Shown here piece after piece: positions 34,901-43,215 of a DNA stretch of 64,000 nt. Numbering within the stretch: position 1 is the first letter of the stretch; every line of letters starts with the position of its first letter. Below the pieces are notes generated by a model. The model saw only the letters and a program-made list of their open reading frames with translations, made no database searches and had not been told where the DNA came from. Source of the stretch: DASQFQ01 sp963805525 (GTDB lineage: Bacteria; Actinomycetota; Thermoleophilia; Solirubrobacterales; Solirubrobacteraceae); the NCBI GenBank assembly GCA_963805525.1, contig CAWDUT010000006.1, forward strand, positions 1,711,307 to 1,775,306. The letters run 5' to 3'. Position numbers and translations under genes: made by a program.

Positions 34901-37159
34901 GCCGAACTCGCCGCCTCCGAGGCGCGTGCTCGCGCCCTCGCCGAAGAGCAAGCCGCCCTGCGCCGAGTCGCGACACTTGTCGCCACGGGCACGAGCTCCA
35001 ACGAACTGTTCGCCGCCGTCACCAGGGAGGCCACTGAAGTCCTCGATGTACCTGTCGTGGCCCTGCAGCGTTACGAGCCTGACCGGATGTTCACGATGGT
35101 GTCCATCGCCGGCGAGACGAATTTCACGGTCGGGAGTCGTTGGCCTGTCGAGGACGAGGGCCTGGCCGGGAAGATCCTCGCGACCGGGCACCCGGCGCGG
35201 AATCAGGACTACACGACGATGCCGGGACCGCTGGGCGCCGCCTTGAGGGACGGCGGGCTGATCTCGGCGGTCGGCGTCCCGATCGTCGTCGAAGGCTCAA
35301 TCTGGGGATTCATGACAGCCGGCGCCCGCCCGGGGAAGCCGACCCCCGAGGGCACCGAGCAGCGTCTCGCCCGATTCACCGATCTCGTCGCAACCGCAAT
35401 CGCCGACAGCCAGGCCCGCGAGCAACTCGCACAGCTCGCGAGCGAGCAGACGGCCCTGCGTCGGGTCGCGACCATGGTTGCGCAGGAATCGCCTCCGGCA
35501 GAACAGCTCTTCTCGATCGTCGCCCGAGAGGTTGCATCTGTCTTGGATGTGCCCGGTGTGATCGTCACGCGCTACGAGCCCGACGGAACGGCAGTCACGG
35601 TCGGTGAGGCATTTGGGCCCGACCTCGGGGTCGCGGAGCAATTCCTCGGCGTCGGTACGCCGATGCCACCAGATCCTGGAACCCTCACTGCTCTGGTCTT
35701 GGACACGCACGAGCCGGCGCGAGTCGACGACTTATCGACATCTCCGGGAACGGTCGGCGAGGTTGCGCGGGCGGCGGAACTCGGTTCCGGTTGTGCGGGT
35801 CCCATCGTCGTCAATGGAGCCGTTTGGGGCAAGATGTGCGTCTTCTCGCGGGTAGGAACGGTGCTTCCCGCTGGCACTGAGAATCGCCTCCGCGACTTCA
35901 TCGACCTCATTGCGACGGCAATCGCGAACTACGAGGCGCGCGCCGAACTGGCAGCGTCGGAGGCGCGAGCCGGCGAGCTGGCCGACGAGCAGGCGGCGCT
36001 GCGGCGGGTGGCCACGCTGGTGGCCCGCGGCGTCAGCCCCGAGGAGATCTTCTCCGCAGTTACCAACGAAATGGCGCAACTGTTCGGCTCCCCGCAAGCG
36101 TGCGTGGGGCGCTTCGAACCCGATGGGTCGGCGATGGTCGTTGTTGGTGTAAGCGACGGCATCCGAGGGATCTCGATCGGGTCGCGCTGGGAGTTCGAGG
36201 ACTACATGGCATCGACCAGGGTCTACCGGACCGGTCGCCCCGCGCGGCTTGAGCGGAGCGAGCTCGAACACGTCTCCGGCCCCATGGCTGACGTGCTTCG
36301 CGAGATCGGCGGCGTCTCAAATGTCGGCGCCCCGATCGTTGTCGAGGGGAAGCAATGGGGCTTTGTGACGGTAACCGACGTGAACAAACGGCTCCCCGCC
36401 GACGCGGAGAAGCGTCTCGAGAAGTTCGCTGAGCTCCTGGGCACCGCGATCGCTAACGCCGACAGCCGAGCAGAGCTCGCCGCGTCGCGTGCGCGCATCG
36501 TCGCGGCCGGCGACGACGCGCGCCGTCGGATCGAGCGCGACCTGCACGACGGGGCGCAACAACGGCTCGTCACGCTTGCCGTTGCGCTTCGAAGGGCCGA
36601 GGCCAAGGTTCCGGTTGGATCCGACGAGCTGCGCGCCGAGGTCAGCCGCGTCGCGGAGGGGCTGAAGACGGCGGTTGACGGGCTCCGCGAGCTGTCACAA
36701 GGCATCCATCCAGCCGAACTTACCGCGGGCGGTCTCTCGCCGGCGCTCAAAGCACTCGGACGTCGCTCCGCCGTTCGCGTCGAGCTCGACGTACCCTTCG
36801 AGGACCGGCTCCCCGACCAAGTCGAGGTCGCCGCCTACTACACCGTTTCCGAAGCGCTGACCAACGCGTCAAAGCACGCGAACGCCACGCGCGTGCGGGT
36901 CTCCCTCAGCATCGAGGATGACGTGCTCCTCCTCTCGATTCGCGATGACGGCGTCGGCGGAGCCGATCCGAGGCGGGGGTCGGGACTGACCGGGCTCAGG
37001 GATCGAATCGAAGCGCTCGGAGGCAGGATCCGGCTCGAGAGCCAGACCGGAAGCGGAACGGTCATCGAGGTCGAGATTCCGATCGCGGGGCCAGCTGACC
37101 GAAACAGCGCGCCGGAGGCGCTCCTGGCACGAGCCACGAAGTCCGGCTCCTCCGGCTGA
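31985..37159 (+). CDS. Giant sensor kinase: AcoR-like GAF, PAS, six GAF repeats, HisKA_3/HATPase
   Basis: 1,724 residues in one open frame. Order: an N-terminal GAF-type sensor of the kind found in AcoR/DhaR activators (SWRRVVATG near 57; CSETVNGTNGVGTAL near 148); a PAS domain (about 350-465, FNPAAERTFGYS); six tandem GAF repeats, each opened by ALRRVATLVA or TMVA and closed by TELVATAIAN-like ends; then HisKA_3 with phospho-His in ERDLHDGAQQRLV (about 1515) and HATPase_c (N box EALTNASKHA, G1 DDGVGG, G2 GSGLTGLRDRIEALGG). No membrane segments, so cytosolic. The start is uncertain: GTG 31985, ATG 32000 or ATG 32015; AGGAG at 31994-31998 is too close to ATG 32000. It should phosphorylate the divergent NarL-type regulator. 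Confidence 0.85.
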   Translation: MGRRSMVVRAMPSPWVAVEAGTDLLARARQIQRSWDRLLGEGALGPELPPQATAGIRPMIVESWRRVVATGLEPIDVLPSIEADPSETRERWLEHPLGLLSHVLVEPLQTLAEESNSVVQVTDPSGLTLYLGGPEWLKARAAEMNLVEGARCSETVNGTNGVGTALATDHPVQVFAFEHFSHHHREWVCSGAPIHDPVSGRLVGVIDLTSPWKIAHPRSLELVTTAARTTERCLLEERRDQDARLRRRYGDLAAKSTDLLVNREGYALFGDDSAHLRPLDVPEGGGEIAMDDGSIVLAEPLGQGEAYIVRRGAPRRAGAARGQALERAEGHARAGEVESGSPGPGAGGRLSAYLEAATDCVIVADASGRIVEFNPAAERTFGYSRNEALGRTMAELIVPPSLRERHTAAFARFVKTRAGSIFGRRVELTGMRADGTEFPVELALSQVETEPLLICGALRDISATKQTESRLRELAEEQAALRRVATLVAYEASSDRLAALVAEKVARVFDVPLVRLIRYEPNGSVVIGGFSESDDEPFSIGSRWPLDTPGLLTTIRQSGRAARVEDYAQPPGDGAPVLPAAGMRSAVGSPIVVEGRVWGAIVLLSPRRASLPEDAEARLADFTELVATALANAESRAALSRLADVQAALRRVATLVAGEASPVELLETVAEEVARVVDVEAVGMLRFEPDGTATLVAQSDTPWDPPPLGTRFALEGENVVTAVFRTSEAARLDDWAEATGPVAAMASALGIRSSVATPIVVEGRLWGTLIAVTSQSTPLPRETDSRIGEFTELVATAIANAEARDERSRLVEEQAALRRVATLVAEGAAPAEVFDAVIAEVGQLLGAAQTGLARYENEQEISVLAIRGQSPEVLRTEVRLPLDGDSVNARILRTGRSARLNFAEAGSGSIAEVLRRDNVNATVGAPIVVDGALWGMIGASWRGDDQPPANAETRVEKFTELVATAIANTQSRAELAASEARARALAEEQAALRRVATLVATGTSSNELFAAVTREATEVLDVPVVALQRYEPDRMFTMVSIAGETNFTVGSRWPVEDEGLAGKILATGHPARNQDYTTMPGPLGAALRDGGLISAVGVPIVVEGSIWGFMTAGARPGKPTPEGTEQRLARFTDLVATAIADSQAREQLAQLASEQTALRRVATMVAQESPPAEQLFSIVAREVASVLDVPGVIVTRYEPDGTAVTVGEAFGPDLGVAEQFLGVGTPMPPDPGTLTALVLDTHEPARVDDLSTSPGTVGEVARAAELGSGCAGPIVVNGAVWGKMCVFSRVGTVLPAGTENRLRDFIDLIATAIANYEARAELAASEARAGELADEQAALRRVATLVARGVSPEEIFSAVTNEMAQLFGSPQACVGRFEPDGSAMVVVGVSDGIRGISIGSRWEFEDYMASTRVYRTGRPARLERSELEHVSGPMADVLREIGGVSNVGAPIVVEGKQWGFVTVTDVNKRLPADAEKRLEKFAELLGTAIANADSRAELAASRARIVAAGDDARRRIERDLHDGAQQRLVTLAVALRRAEAKVPVGSDELRAEVSRVAEGLKTAVDGLRELSQGIHPAELTAGGLSPALKALGRRSAVRVELDVPFEDRLPDQVEVAAYYTVSEALTNASKHANATRVRVSLSIEDDVLLLSIRDDGVGGADPRRGSGLTGLRDRIEALGGRIRLESQTGSGTVIEVEIPIAGPADRNSAPEALLARATKSGSSG
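33421..36490 (+). repeat. Six-fold in-frame repeat within the giant kinase
   Basis: The block beginning with the codons for ALRRVATxVA recurs near 33421, 33928, 34432, 34958, 35455 and 35998, about 500-545 bases apart. Repeats share the GAF frame and the PIVVEGxxWGxM core but differ widely elsewhere, which argues for old duplication followed by divergence. Confidence 0.8.
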
Positions 37160-37245
37160 TCGCGCGAGCGGTAGCTCGTCCGGCCGGCCGGGTGGGCACA
37201 GGCTGGCGCGGCCCATAGCCGCTCATTACCGGCTCATAGGCGATC

Positions 37246-37785
37246 GTGTTTGAGCGCCCGCCGCTGCCCGCTTACGTTCCGCTGATGGCAGCGAACGGTG
37301 TGGTCATCGGTCTTGTGGCGTCGTGGGTCAAGGCGGTTACCGAGCCGCGCCTGCAGGCGCTCGCCGAGGCGATTCTGCCGCCCTCCGCGATCCAGAAGCA
37401 GGAGGTGGGCGCCGATCCGAGCGGGCATCCCGAGAACATGCCTCCCGCGGTCCTCGTCGCCCGCGCGACCGGTGCGCTCGGCCGCCGGCTTACGGTGCCG
37501 CAGCGGCTTCGCGCCCAGCAGGTGATCCACTACGGCACGGGCGCGGGTCTCGGTGTGGCGTATAGCGCTGCCGCGAGCCGCTGGCCGGCGGCGAGCCGGG
37601 CCCGGGGCGCACTCGCGGGGGTCGCGATCTACGCGGGCACCCATGGCTCTCTTCTCCCCGCGCTCGGCATCCAGCGCCCCCCGTGGCGGCTGTCCCCGGC
37701 CGCGGTCGCGTGGGAGTCGACGTCGCATCTCGTGTTCGGCGTCGCGCTCGAGGCCGCACGGTCCGCGCTGGGAGGGCGGCGGTGA
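37246..37785 (+). CDS. DUF1440 (YagU-like) membrane protein
   Basis: 179 residues. Four or so hydrophobic stretches; the middle matches DUF1440 (QVIHYGTGAGLGVAYSA, then AIYAGTHGSLLPALGIQRPP and WESTSHLVFGVALEAAR). GTG 37246 and ATG 37285 are both possible starts; neither has a clear ribosome site. YagU-type proteins are inner-membrane and of unknown role. First of the oxidoreductase operon; an SDR start overlaps or follows its stop. Confidence 0.75.
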   Translation: MFERPPLPAYVPLMAANGVVIGLVASWVKAVTEPRLQALAEAILPPSAIQKQEVGADPSGHPENMPPAVLVARATGALGRRLTVPQRLRAQQVIHYGTGAGLGVAYSAAASRWPAASRARGALAGVAIYAGTHGSLLPALGIQRPPWRLSPAAVAWESTSHLVFGVALEAARSALGGRR

Positions 37786-37820
37786 GCAAGTCGCCCAGCG
37801 CTGCTCACCAAGAGGAGCGG

Positions 37821-38678
37821 ATGCCGCCGACCGCGCCCGCCGTTGACCCCCGGCTTCGCCGCCGGGGAATGCCGGGCCTGCTGGGCAAGAACGTCCTGGT
37901 GACCGGCGGCACCTCGGGGATCGGCCAGGCGACCGCCGTGCGGTTCGCCGAGCACGGCGCCAACGTCGCGATCAACTACCTCACCACGCCCGACGAGGCG
38001 GCCCGGGCCGAGGAGCAGGTGCACACCTGCCTGCGGAAGGTGCGCCAGCACGGGGTCCGCGACGTCCTCGTCCAGGGCGACGTCTCCTCCGAGGAGGACG
38101 TCGTGCGCATGGTCCGCGAGGCCGGCGAGCGCCTCGGCGGCCTCGACATCCTGATCAACAACGCCGGCATCCAGATCTCACGACCGTCCGAGCAGCTCGC
38201 CGGCGACGAGCTGGACCAGGTCCTTGCGGTCGACCTGCGCGGCTCGTTCCTGTGCGCCCGCGAGGCGATCAAACGATTCCTCGCCGACGAGAAGGCCGGT
38301 GTCGTGATCAACGTCTCGAGCGTCCACGAGCTCATCCCCAAGCCGAACTATCTGAGCTACAGCATCAGCAAGGGCGGGATGGGCAACATGACCCGGACGC
38401 TCGCGCTCGAATACGCGCGTCGCGCGATCCGCGTCAACGGCGTCGGCCCCGGCGCCACCATCACCCCGATCAACCGCGCCTGGACGGACGATCCCATCAA
38501 GAGGGACATCGTCTCGAGCCACATCCCGCTGGGCCGCGCGGGCACGGCGGACGAGATGGCCGGGGTGTGCGCGTTCCTGGCCTCCGACGACGCCGCCTAC
38601 ATCACCGGGCAGACGATCTTCGTCGACGGCGGTTTGACCCTGTACGCGGACTTCCGCGAGCCGTGGTCGTCCGAGTGA
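37821..38678 (+). CDS. SDR-family dehydrogenase
   Basis: 285 residues. I chose ATG 37821 because AAGAGGAG lies five bases before it; GTG 37782 overlapping the previous stop is the alternative. NAD(P) motif TGGTSGIG at 28-35, NNAG near 118, catalytic Ser (NVSSVHE) and YLSYSISK. The C-terminal IFVDGGLTLYADF is of the glucose 1-dehydrogenase/YghA type. Acts on an alcohol or sugar. Stop overlaps the next start (GTGA). Confidence 0.9.
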   Translation: MPPTAPAVDPRLRRRGMPGLLGKNVLVTGGTSGIGQATAVRFAEHGANVAINYLTTPDEAARAEEQVHTCLRKVRQHGVRDVLVQGDVSSEEDVVRMVREAGERLGGLDILINNAGIQISRPSEQLAGDELDQVLAVDLRGSFLCAREAIKRFLADEKAGVVINVSSVHELIPKPNYLSYSISKGGMGNMTRTLALEYARRAIRVNGVGPGATITPINRAWTDDPIKRDIVSSHIPLGRAGTADEMAGVCAFLASDDAAYITGQTIFVDGGLTLYADFREPWSSE

Positions 38679-39517
38679 GCGACGAGGCCACCGCCTGGTG
38701 GCCGTCGCCGTTCGGACCTGACGACCAGCTCGGGATGCTCAACCACATCACCGACGCCACCCGCGTGCAAGCGCTGCGGCTCGTGCGTGCGGGGCGTCTG
38801 TACGACCTGGGGCGGGTGGTCGACGAGCGCGCGCCCGTGTTTCCGGGGCGCTACTTCCGCCAGACGCTCGTCACCACCGCACATCACGCTAACGGCGGCG
38901 GCCTGGGCACAAACCGCGTCAACTGGATCACCGAGCAGATCGCCTGCACCCAGCAGCTCGGCACCCATCTCGACGCCCTCTGTCATCTGCAGATCGGCGA
39001 TCGCGGCTACAACGGCTGGAGCGTCGCCGAGCTCGCGGGCACCGCGGGGGCGAAGCGGCTCGGCGTCGAGACGGTGCCCCAGATCGTGACCCGCGGGTGG
39101 CTCGTGGACGTCGCCCCGCTTGATCCCGGAGAGGTGATCGGCGTCCCGGACATCGATCCGGCGCCGGGCGACGCGGTGCTGTTTCACACCGGCTGGGGCG
39201 AGCACTGGTACGACGCGGACACCTACCTGTCCGGCGAGCCAGGCCCTGGCATGGAGCTCGCCAATTGGCTGGTGCAGCGGGGAGTGGCGCTCACGGGCTG
39301 CGACACCTGGAGCTGCGGCCCGCTCCCGGCCGAGGCCCCGGACCGGCCGTTCGAGGTCCCACAGTTCCTCAACGCCCGCCACGGCGTGTTCATCGTCGAG
39401 AACCTCGACACTGCGGCGCTCGCGCGCGACGGGGTGCGCGAGTTCGCGCTGATCCTCACCCACCCCAAGCTGCGCGGCGCGAGCGGCGCGTGGACCTCAC
39501 CGATCGCGCTGGTCTAG
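38675..39517 (+). CDS. Cyclase-family metal hydrolase (kynurenine-formamidase-like)
   Basis: 280 residues from GTG 38675. The signature GTHLDALCHLQ (about 101-111), with its His and Asp metal ligands, marks the cyclase/formamidase superfamily, with a further conserved HTGWGEHW near 172. Enzymes here hydrolyse amides or lactones (arylformamides, isatin). Placed between an SDR and a GMC oxidoreductase, it could open a lactone produced by the oxidation steps, but no substrate is indicated. Confidence 0.85.
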   Translation: MSDEATAWWPSPFGPDDQLGMLNHITDATRVQALRLVRAGRLYDLGRVVDERAPVFPGRYFRQTLVTTAHHANGGGLGTNRVNWITEQIACTQQLGTHLDALCHLQIGDRGYNGWSVAELAGTAGAKRLGVETVPQIVTRGWLVDVAPLDPGEVIGVPDIDPAPGDAVLFHTGWGEHWYDADTYLSGEPGPGMELANWLVQRGVALTGCDTWSCGPLPAEAPDRPFEVPQFLNARHGVFIVENLDTAALARDGVREFALILTHPKLRGASGAWTSPIALV

Positions 39518-39525
39518 GGGGAGCG

Positions 39526-41145
39526 ATGGAGCACTACGACGTGATCATCATCGGCAGCGGCGCGGGCGGCGGCACGCTCGCGCACCGCCTCGCGCCGTCC
39601 GGCAAGAAGATCCTCCTGCTCGAGCGCGGCGGCTACCTCCCGCGGGAGCTCGAGAACTGGGAGTCTGAAGAGGTCTTCGGCCGCGAGCGGTACGTGACAA
39701 CCGAGCGCTGGTATGACAAGCACGGCGTCGCGTTTCGCCCACACGCCCAGTACTTCGTCGGCGGCAACACAAAGGTCTACGCCGGCGTCCTGTTGCGCCT
39801 TCGTGAACGCGACTTCGAGGAGGTCCAGCACCACGGCGGCGTCTCCCCCGCCTGGCCAATTACCTACGCCGATCTCGAGCCGTACTACACCCAGGCCGAG
39901 CGACTCTACCTCGTCCACGGCCAGGCCGGCGAGGACCCGACCGAGCCGCCGCGCTCAGGCCCATTCCCCTTCCCCGCCGTCTCGCACGAGCCGCGGATCC
40001 AGCAACTGCACGACGATCTGGTGCGGGCCGGGCACCGGCCGTTCCACCTGCCCGTCGGGATCGACCTCGACGAGTCCGACCCCGAAGCCGGGCGCTGCAT
40101 TCGCTGCAACCGCTTCGACGGCTTCCCCTGCCTGACAGACGGAAAGGCCGACGCGCACGTCCTCTGCGTGCGCCCAGCCCTTGAGCACCCCAACGTCTCG
40201 CTGCGAACGCACGCACGGGTCACGCGGCTTGAGCCGGACTCCTCCGGACGCTCGGTCAAGCGGGTCGTCGTCGAGCGCAGGGGCGCCGAGGAGGCCTACA
40301 GCGCCGACATCGTGGTGGTCTCGTGCGGGGCGGTCAACTCGGCCGCGCTGCTGTTGCGCTCGGCGGGCGACCGTCACCCCAACGGGTTGGCGAACTCCTC
40401 AGACGTCGTCGGTCGGCACTACATGGCGCACCTGAACTCCGCCGTGATCGCGATCTCCCGAACGCCGAACGAGACCAGGTTCCAGAAGACGCTCGGTCTC
40501 AACGACTACTACTGGGGGGCGGATGACTCAGAGTTCCCGCTCGGGCACATCCAGATGCTCGGCAAGTCAGACCGAGGCATCCTGCGCACCGGCGCGCCGA
40601 AGTTCGCGCCGGGGCTCGCGCTCGACTACATCGCCAAGCACGCGCTCGACTTCTGGCTGACCACCGAAGACCTGCCCGACCCGAGCAACCGCGTCACGGT
40701 CGACCGCCAGGGGAACATCCACCTCGCCAAGATCTACCACAACACCGGACCGCACAAGCAGCTCTTGGCGAAGCTCAAGGACCTCCTCGGGCCCCTCGGC
40801 TGCCGCCGCACGCCGATTCCGCGGTGGTCAGTCCTAAGCCAGCAGATCCCGCTCGCCGGCATCGCCCATAACTGCGGGACGGTGCGATTCGGCGTCGATC
40901 CCAAGCGCTCGGCGCTCGACCTCAACTGCAAGGCGCACGATCTCGACAACCTGTACGTCGTCGACGCCAGCTTCTTCCCATCCTCGAGCGCCGTCAACCC
41001 GGGGCTGACGACGATCGCCAACGCGCTGCGCATCGGCGATCACCTTTCCGAGCGCCTCGGCGTGCCGCGGGTGGCCAGCAGCCAGGTGAACGGGAATCTA
41101 CGAGCTGACGCCCAGACGGTCCAGCCGCACTCGACCGAACCGTAG
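39526..41145 (+). CDS. GMC-family FAD oxidoreductase
   Basis: 539 residues from ATG 39526 (GGGGAG five bases before). FAD motif VIIIGSGAGGGTLAHRLA near 6-23; GGNTKVYAGVLLRLRERDF near 81; the active-site His near 448 in GIAHNCGTVRFG; C-terminal DASFFPSSSAVNPGLTTIANA closes the FAD site. The whole resembles gluconate/choline/cholesterol-type GMC enzymes, without a signal peptide. Last gene of the operon with DUF1440, SDR and cyclase. Confidence 0.9.
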   Translation: MEHYDVIIIGSGAGGGTLAHRLAPSGKKILLLERGGYLPRELENWESEEVFGRERYVTTERWYDKHGVAFRPHAQYFVGGNTKVYAGVLLRLRERDFEEVQHHGGVSPAWPITYADLEPYYTQAERLYLVHGQAGEDPTEPPRSGPFPFPAVSHEPRIQQLHDDLVRAGHRPFHLPVGIDLDESDPEAGRCIRCNRFDGFPCLTDGKADAHVLCVRPALEHPNVSLRTHARVTRLEPDSSGRSVKRVVVERRGAEEAYSADIVVVSCGAVNSAALLLRSAGDRHPNGLANSSDVVGRHYMAHLNSAVIAISRTPNETRFQKTLGLNDYYWGADDSEFPLGHIQMLGKSDRGILRTGAPKFAPGLALDYIAKHALDFWLTTEDLPDPSNRVTVDRQGNIHLAKIYHNTGPHKQLLAKLKDLLGPLGCRRTPIPRWSVLSQQIPLAGIAHNCGTVRFGVDPKRSALDLNCKAHDLDNLYVVDASFFPSSSAVNPGLTTIANALRIGDHLSERLGVPRVASSQVNGNLRADAQTVQPHSTEP

Positions 41146-41676
41146 GGTGTCGCACCGTGCCGCGGAGACTCGGCGCCGTCGGGCCGGGCGCGATCGGCGG
41201 GCTGCTCGCAGTGTTCCGCCTCGTTACTCACGGCCGCAACCGCCTAATTTTGCCACACGCCCCGCTAGCTGCCAGTCACCGCGCGAGCTGTCGGTGACAT
41301 TTCTCGAAGTTGGAAAGGCTCGCCGGGTTCTCCGTCGTGGTTATCTGTGGCTCCTCCGATCGGGTCCACGATTAACCGCAACAATGGGTGGCGCTGAGTC
41401 GATCACCGTTTCGTATCGGAACCACACGGCCGCCATACCGCGGCCAACCGCCGAGCCCCTACCGCGCCGGACCCGATAACAGGGGTGCTATCGAGCGATC
41501 GCCCATCGCATTTGAGGCGTTCGAGCAACCGATTAGCGTCGGATCCGAAGCGCTCGAGTACCCATCAGCTCAGCAAAGGACGGAGTCGCATGCCACTGTT
41601 GAACGATCCCTACGAAGGCCCGGCCCAAGGAGCCACGATCGGCGAGCGGCCGGATGAGGGCATAGGGAGGCGCCGG
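41146..41676. other. 531-base stretch without a recognised gene
   Basis: Open frames are short and have no family resemblance. It ends with a possible short reading frame (MPLLNDPYEGPAQG, from 41590) just before the oxidoreductase start; this may be leader sequence. No hairpin with a T run is seen after the GMC gene. Confidence 0.4.
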
Positions 41677-42594
41677 ATGAAGGCGATTGTGGTGACGGAC
41701 GAGGCCGCGGGAACGGCCGGGATGACGCTGGCGGAGCGGCCCGAGCCGGAACCGGCGCTAAACGAGGTCGTCGTTCAGGTTCATGCGTCGGGATTCACCT
41801 CGGGCGAGCTGACATGGCCCTCGACCTGGACCGATCGCCTCGGCCGGGACCGGACGCCATCGATTCCCGGGCAGGAGCTGGCGGGAGTGGTCACCGCTCT
41901 CGGCTACGGCACGACGGGGCTGTCGGTGGGACAGCGGGTCTTCGGCCTCACGGACTCGCATCGCGGCGGCGGGCTGGCGGAGTATGTGGCGATCGAGGCA
42001 CGCAACCTCGCGCCGCTGCCGGGCGACGTCGACTTCACGGTGGGCGCGAGCCTGCCGATGCCGGGTTTGACTGCGTGGCAGGGCCTGTTCGAGCATAGCC
42101 GTCTTCAGGCGGGGCAGAGCGTCCTCGTGCACGGCGCGGCCGGCTCAGTCGGTTCGATGGTGACGCAACTCGCACGTGAGTTCGGCGCTTACGTCATCGG
42201 CACCGGACGCGCTGCCGACCGTCAGACAGCGCTCGACTTCGGCGCGCTGGAGTTCGTCGATCTGGAGAACGACGCTCTGGAAGACGTCGGCGGCGTCGAC
42301 TTGGTGTTCGACGTCATCGGCGGGGACATCCAGAAGCGGTCCGCAGGCGTGATCCGACCTGGAGGGACGCTGGTGACCATCGCCGGGCCGGCCGAGGCGC
42401 GGCCTGCCGATGGCCTGGCGATCGACTTCGTTGTCGAGTCCGATCGCGCCCAACTGGGTGAGATTGTCCAGCGGGTGCGGGACGGACGGCTGCGGACGAA
42501 CATCGGCAGCGTCGCGACCCTCGACGATGCCGTCGCCGCCTTCAATCCGACCGAGCGGATCAGCGGGCAGACGATCATCCGCGTTCGTCCGTAA
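41677..42594 (+). CDS. NADP-dependent oxidoreductase (zinc-free MDR)
   Basis: 305 residues. GGGAGG six bases before ATG 41677 fixes the start. GroES-like domain (PGQELAGVVTALGYG near 65) and Rossmann domain with VLVHGAAGSVGSMVTQLA near 150-167; no zinc cysteines. Belongs to quinone-oxidoreductase-type enzymes like the gene at 18788, with which it shares about the same layout. Likely reduces reactive carbonyls or quinones using NADPH. Confidence 0.85.
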   Translation: MKAIVVTDEAAGTAGMTLAERPEPEPALNEVVVQVHASGFTSGELTWPSTWTDRLGRDRTPSIPGQELAGVVTALGYGTTGLSVGQRVFGLTDSHRGGGLAEYVAIEARNLAPLPGDVDFTVGASLPMPGLTAWQGLFEHSRLQAGQSVLVHGAAGSVGSMVTQLAREFGAYVIGTGRAADRQTALDFGALEFVDLENDALEDVGGVDLVFDVIGGDIQKRSAGVIRPGGTLVTIAGPAEARPADGLAIDFVVESDRAQLGEIVQRVRDGRLRTNIGSVATLDDAVAAFNPTERISGQTIIRVRP

Positions 42595-42608
42595 AGAATC
42601 GTTGACGC

Positions 42609-42908
42609 ATGACTCCGATCTCCCGTGGCTTCGGCGGGCGCCGCCGCGACGACGTCGATCCGTCGCGGCTCCCGCCGGCTCACTACTACGAGCGTGGCTT
42701 CCCGGGTCCTGTCGGGCGCGCCAAGCAGGTCACGTACGTGCAGAACATCACCGACGTGGACGACAAGATCATCCGCCGGATGCGCGAAGAGCACCGGCGC
42801 AACAGGCGGTTCGCCGACGCGGATCGCATTAGAGACCAACTGGCGGCGCACGGCGTCATTCTCGAGGACTCACCCACCCGCGTGCGCCGGAGGCCGAGCA
42901 CTCGTTGA
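42609..42908 (+). pseudogene. Chimeric fossil: sulfite-oxidase-like head joined to two pieces of cysteinyl-tRNA synthetase
   Basis: A continuous 99-codon frame made of three unrelated parts. Residues 1-33 (SRGFGGRRRDDVDPSRLPP) match the N-terminus of the molybdenum enzyme at 53838-54440 (SRGFSGRRVDVDPARVPP). Residues about 40-60 (VTYVQNITDVDDKIIRRM) match the first Rossmann half of CysS. Residues about 61-92 (FADADRIRDQLAAHGVILED) match the CysS C-terminal end. The central 400 residues of CysS are absent. No enzyme activity is possible. Confidence 0.65.
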
Positions 42909-43168
42909 CGGCCCGCGCGAAGCAGAGCCGCGCGCTGCTGCTGTCTTCGTTCTTCTGGACGCTTGGCGAGGCCGACCGCAGCCCGCTCAGGCGGAAGATG
43001 CTGGAGTTGCTCGACCAACACGACAGCCTCGCCGACCGTCGGTTGATTCTCCGAGCGATCGACGAAACCTGGCCCGCCACCGCGCGACCACCCGCCGCAC
43101 AGCGGGTGGCCGACTTCTACCTCGAGCGCCCCGACATCGCGAACCGCCCTGGCGCCTACGGCGTCTAG
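42905..43168 (+). CDS. Hypothetical protein, 87 residues
   Basis: Starts at TTG 42905, overlapping the chimera's stop (TTGA); no clear ribosome site. Helical and charged: SFFWTLGEADRSPLRRKMLELL and LILRAIDETWPA. I recognise no family. It could be the tail of a lost longer gene, since the neighbourhood is a graveyard. Confidence 0.4.
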   Translation: MTARAKQSRALLLSSFFWTLGEADRSPLRRKMLELLDQHDSLADRRLILRAIDETWPATARPPAAQRVADFYLERPDIANRPGAYGV

Positions 43169-43215
43169 CCCGTCCTAACCCGGAGGTGGAGCGACAGGTC
43201 GTCATCTGACGGTGG

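Noticed and set aside
33421..36490. The kinase repeats as a CRISPR or DNA-level tandem array
   Set aside because: The units are about 500 bases of diverged coding sequence in one open frame, not short identical repeats with spacers.
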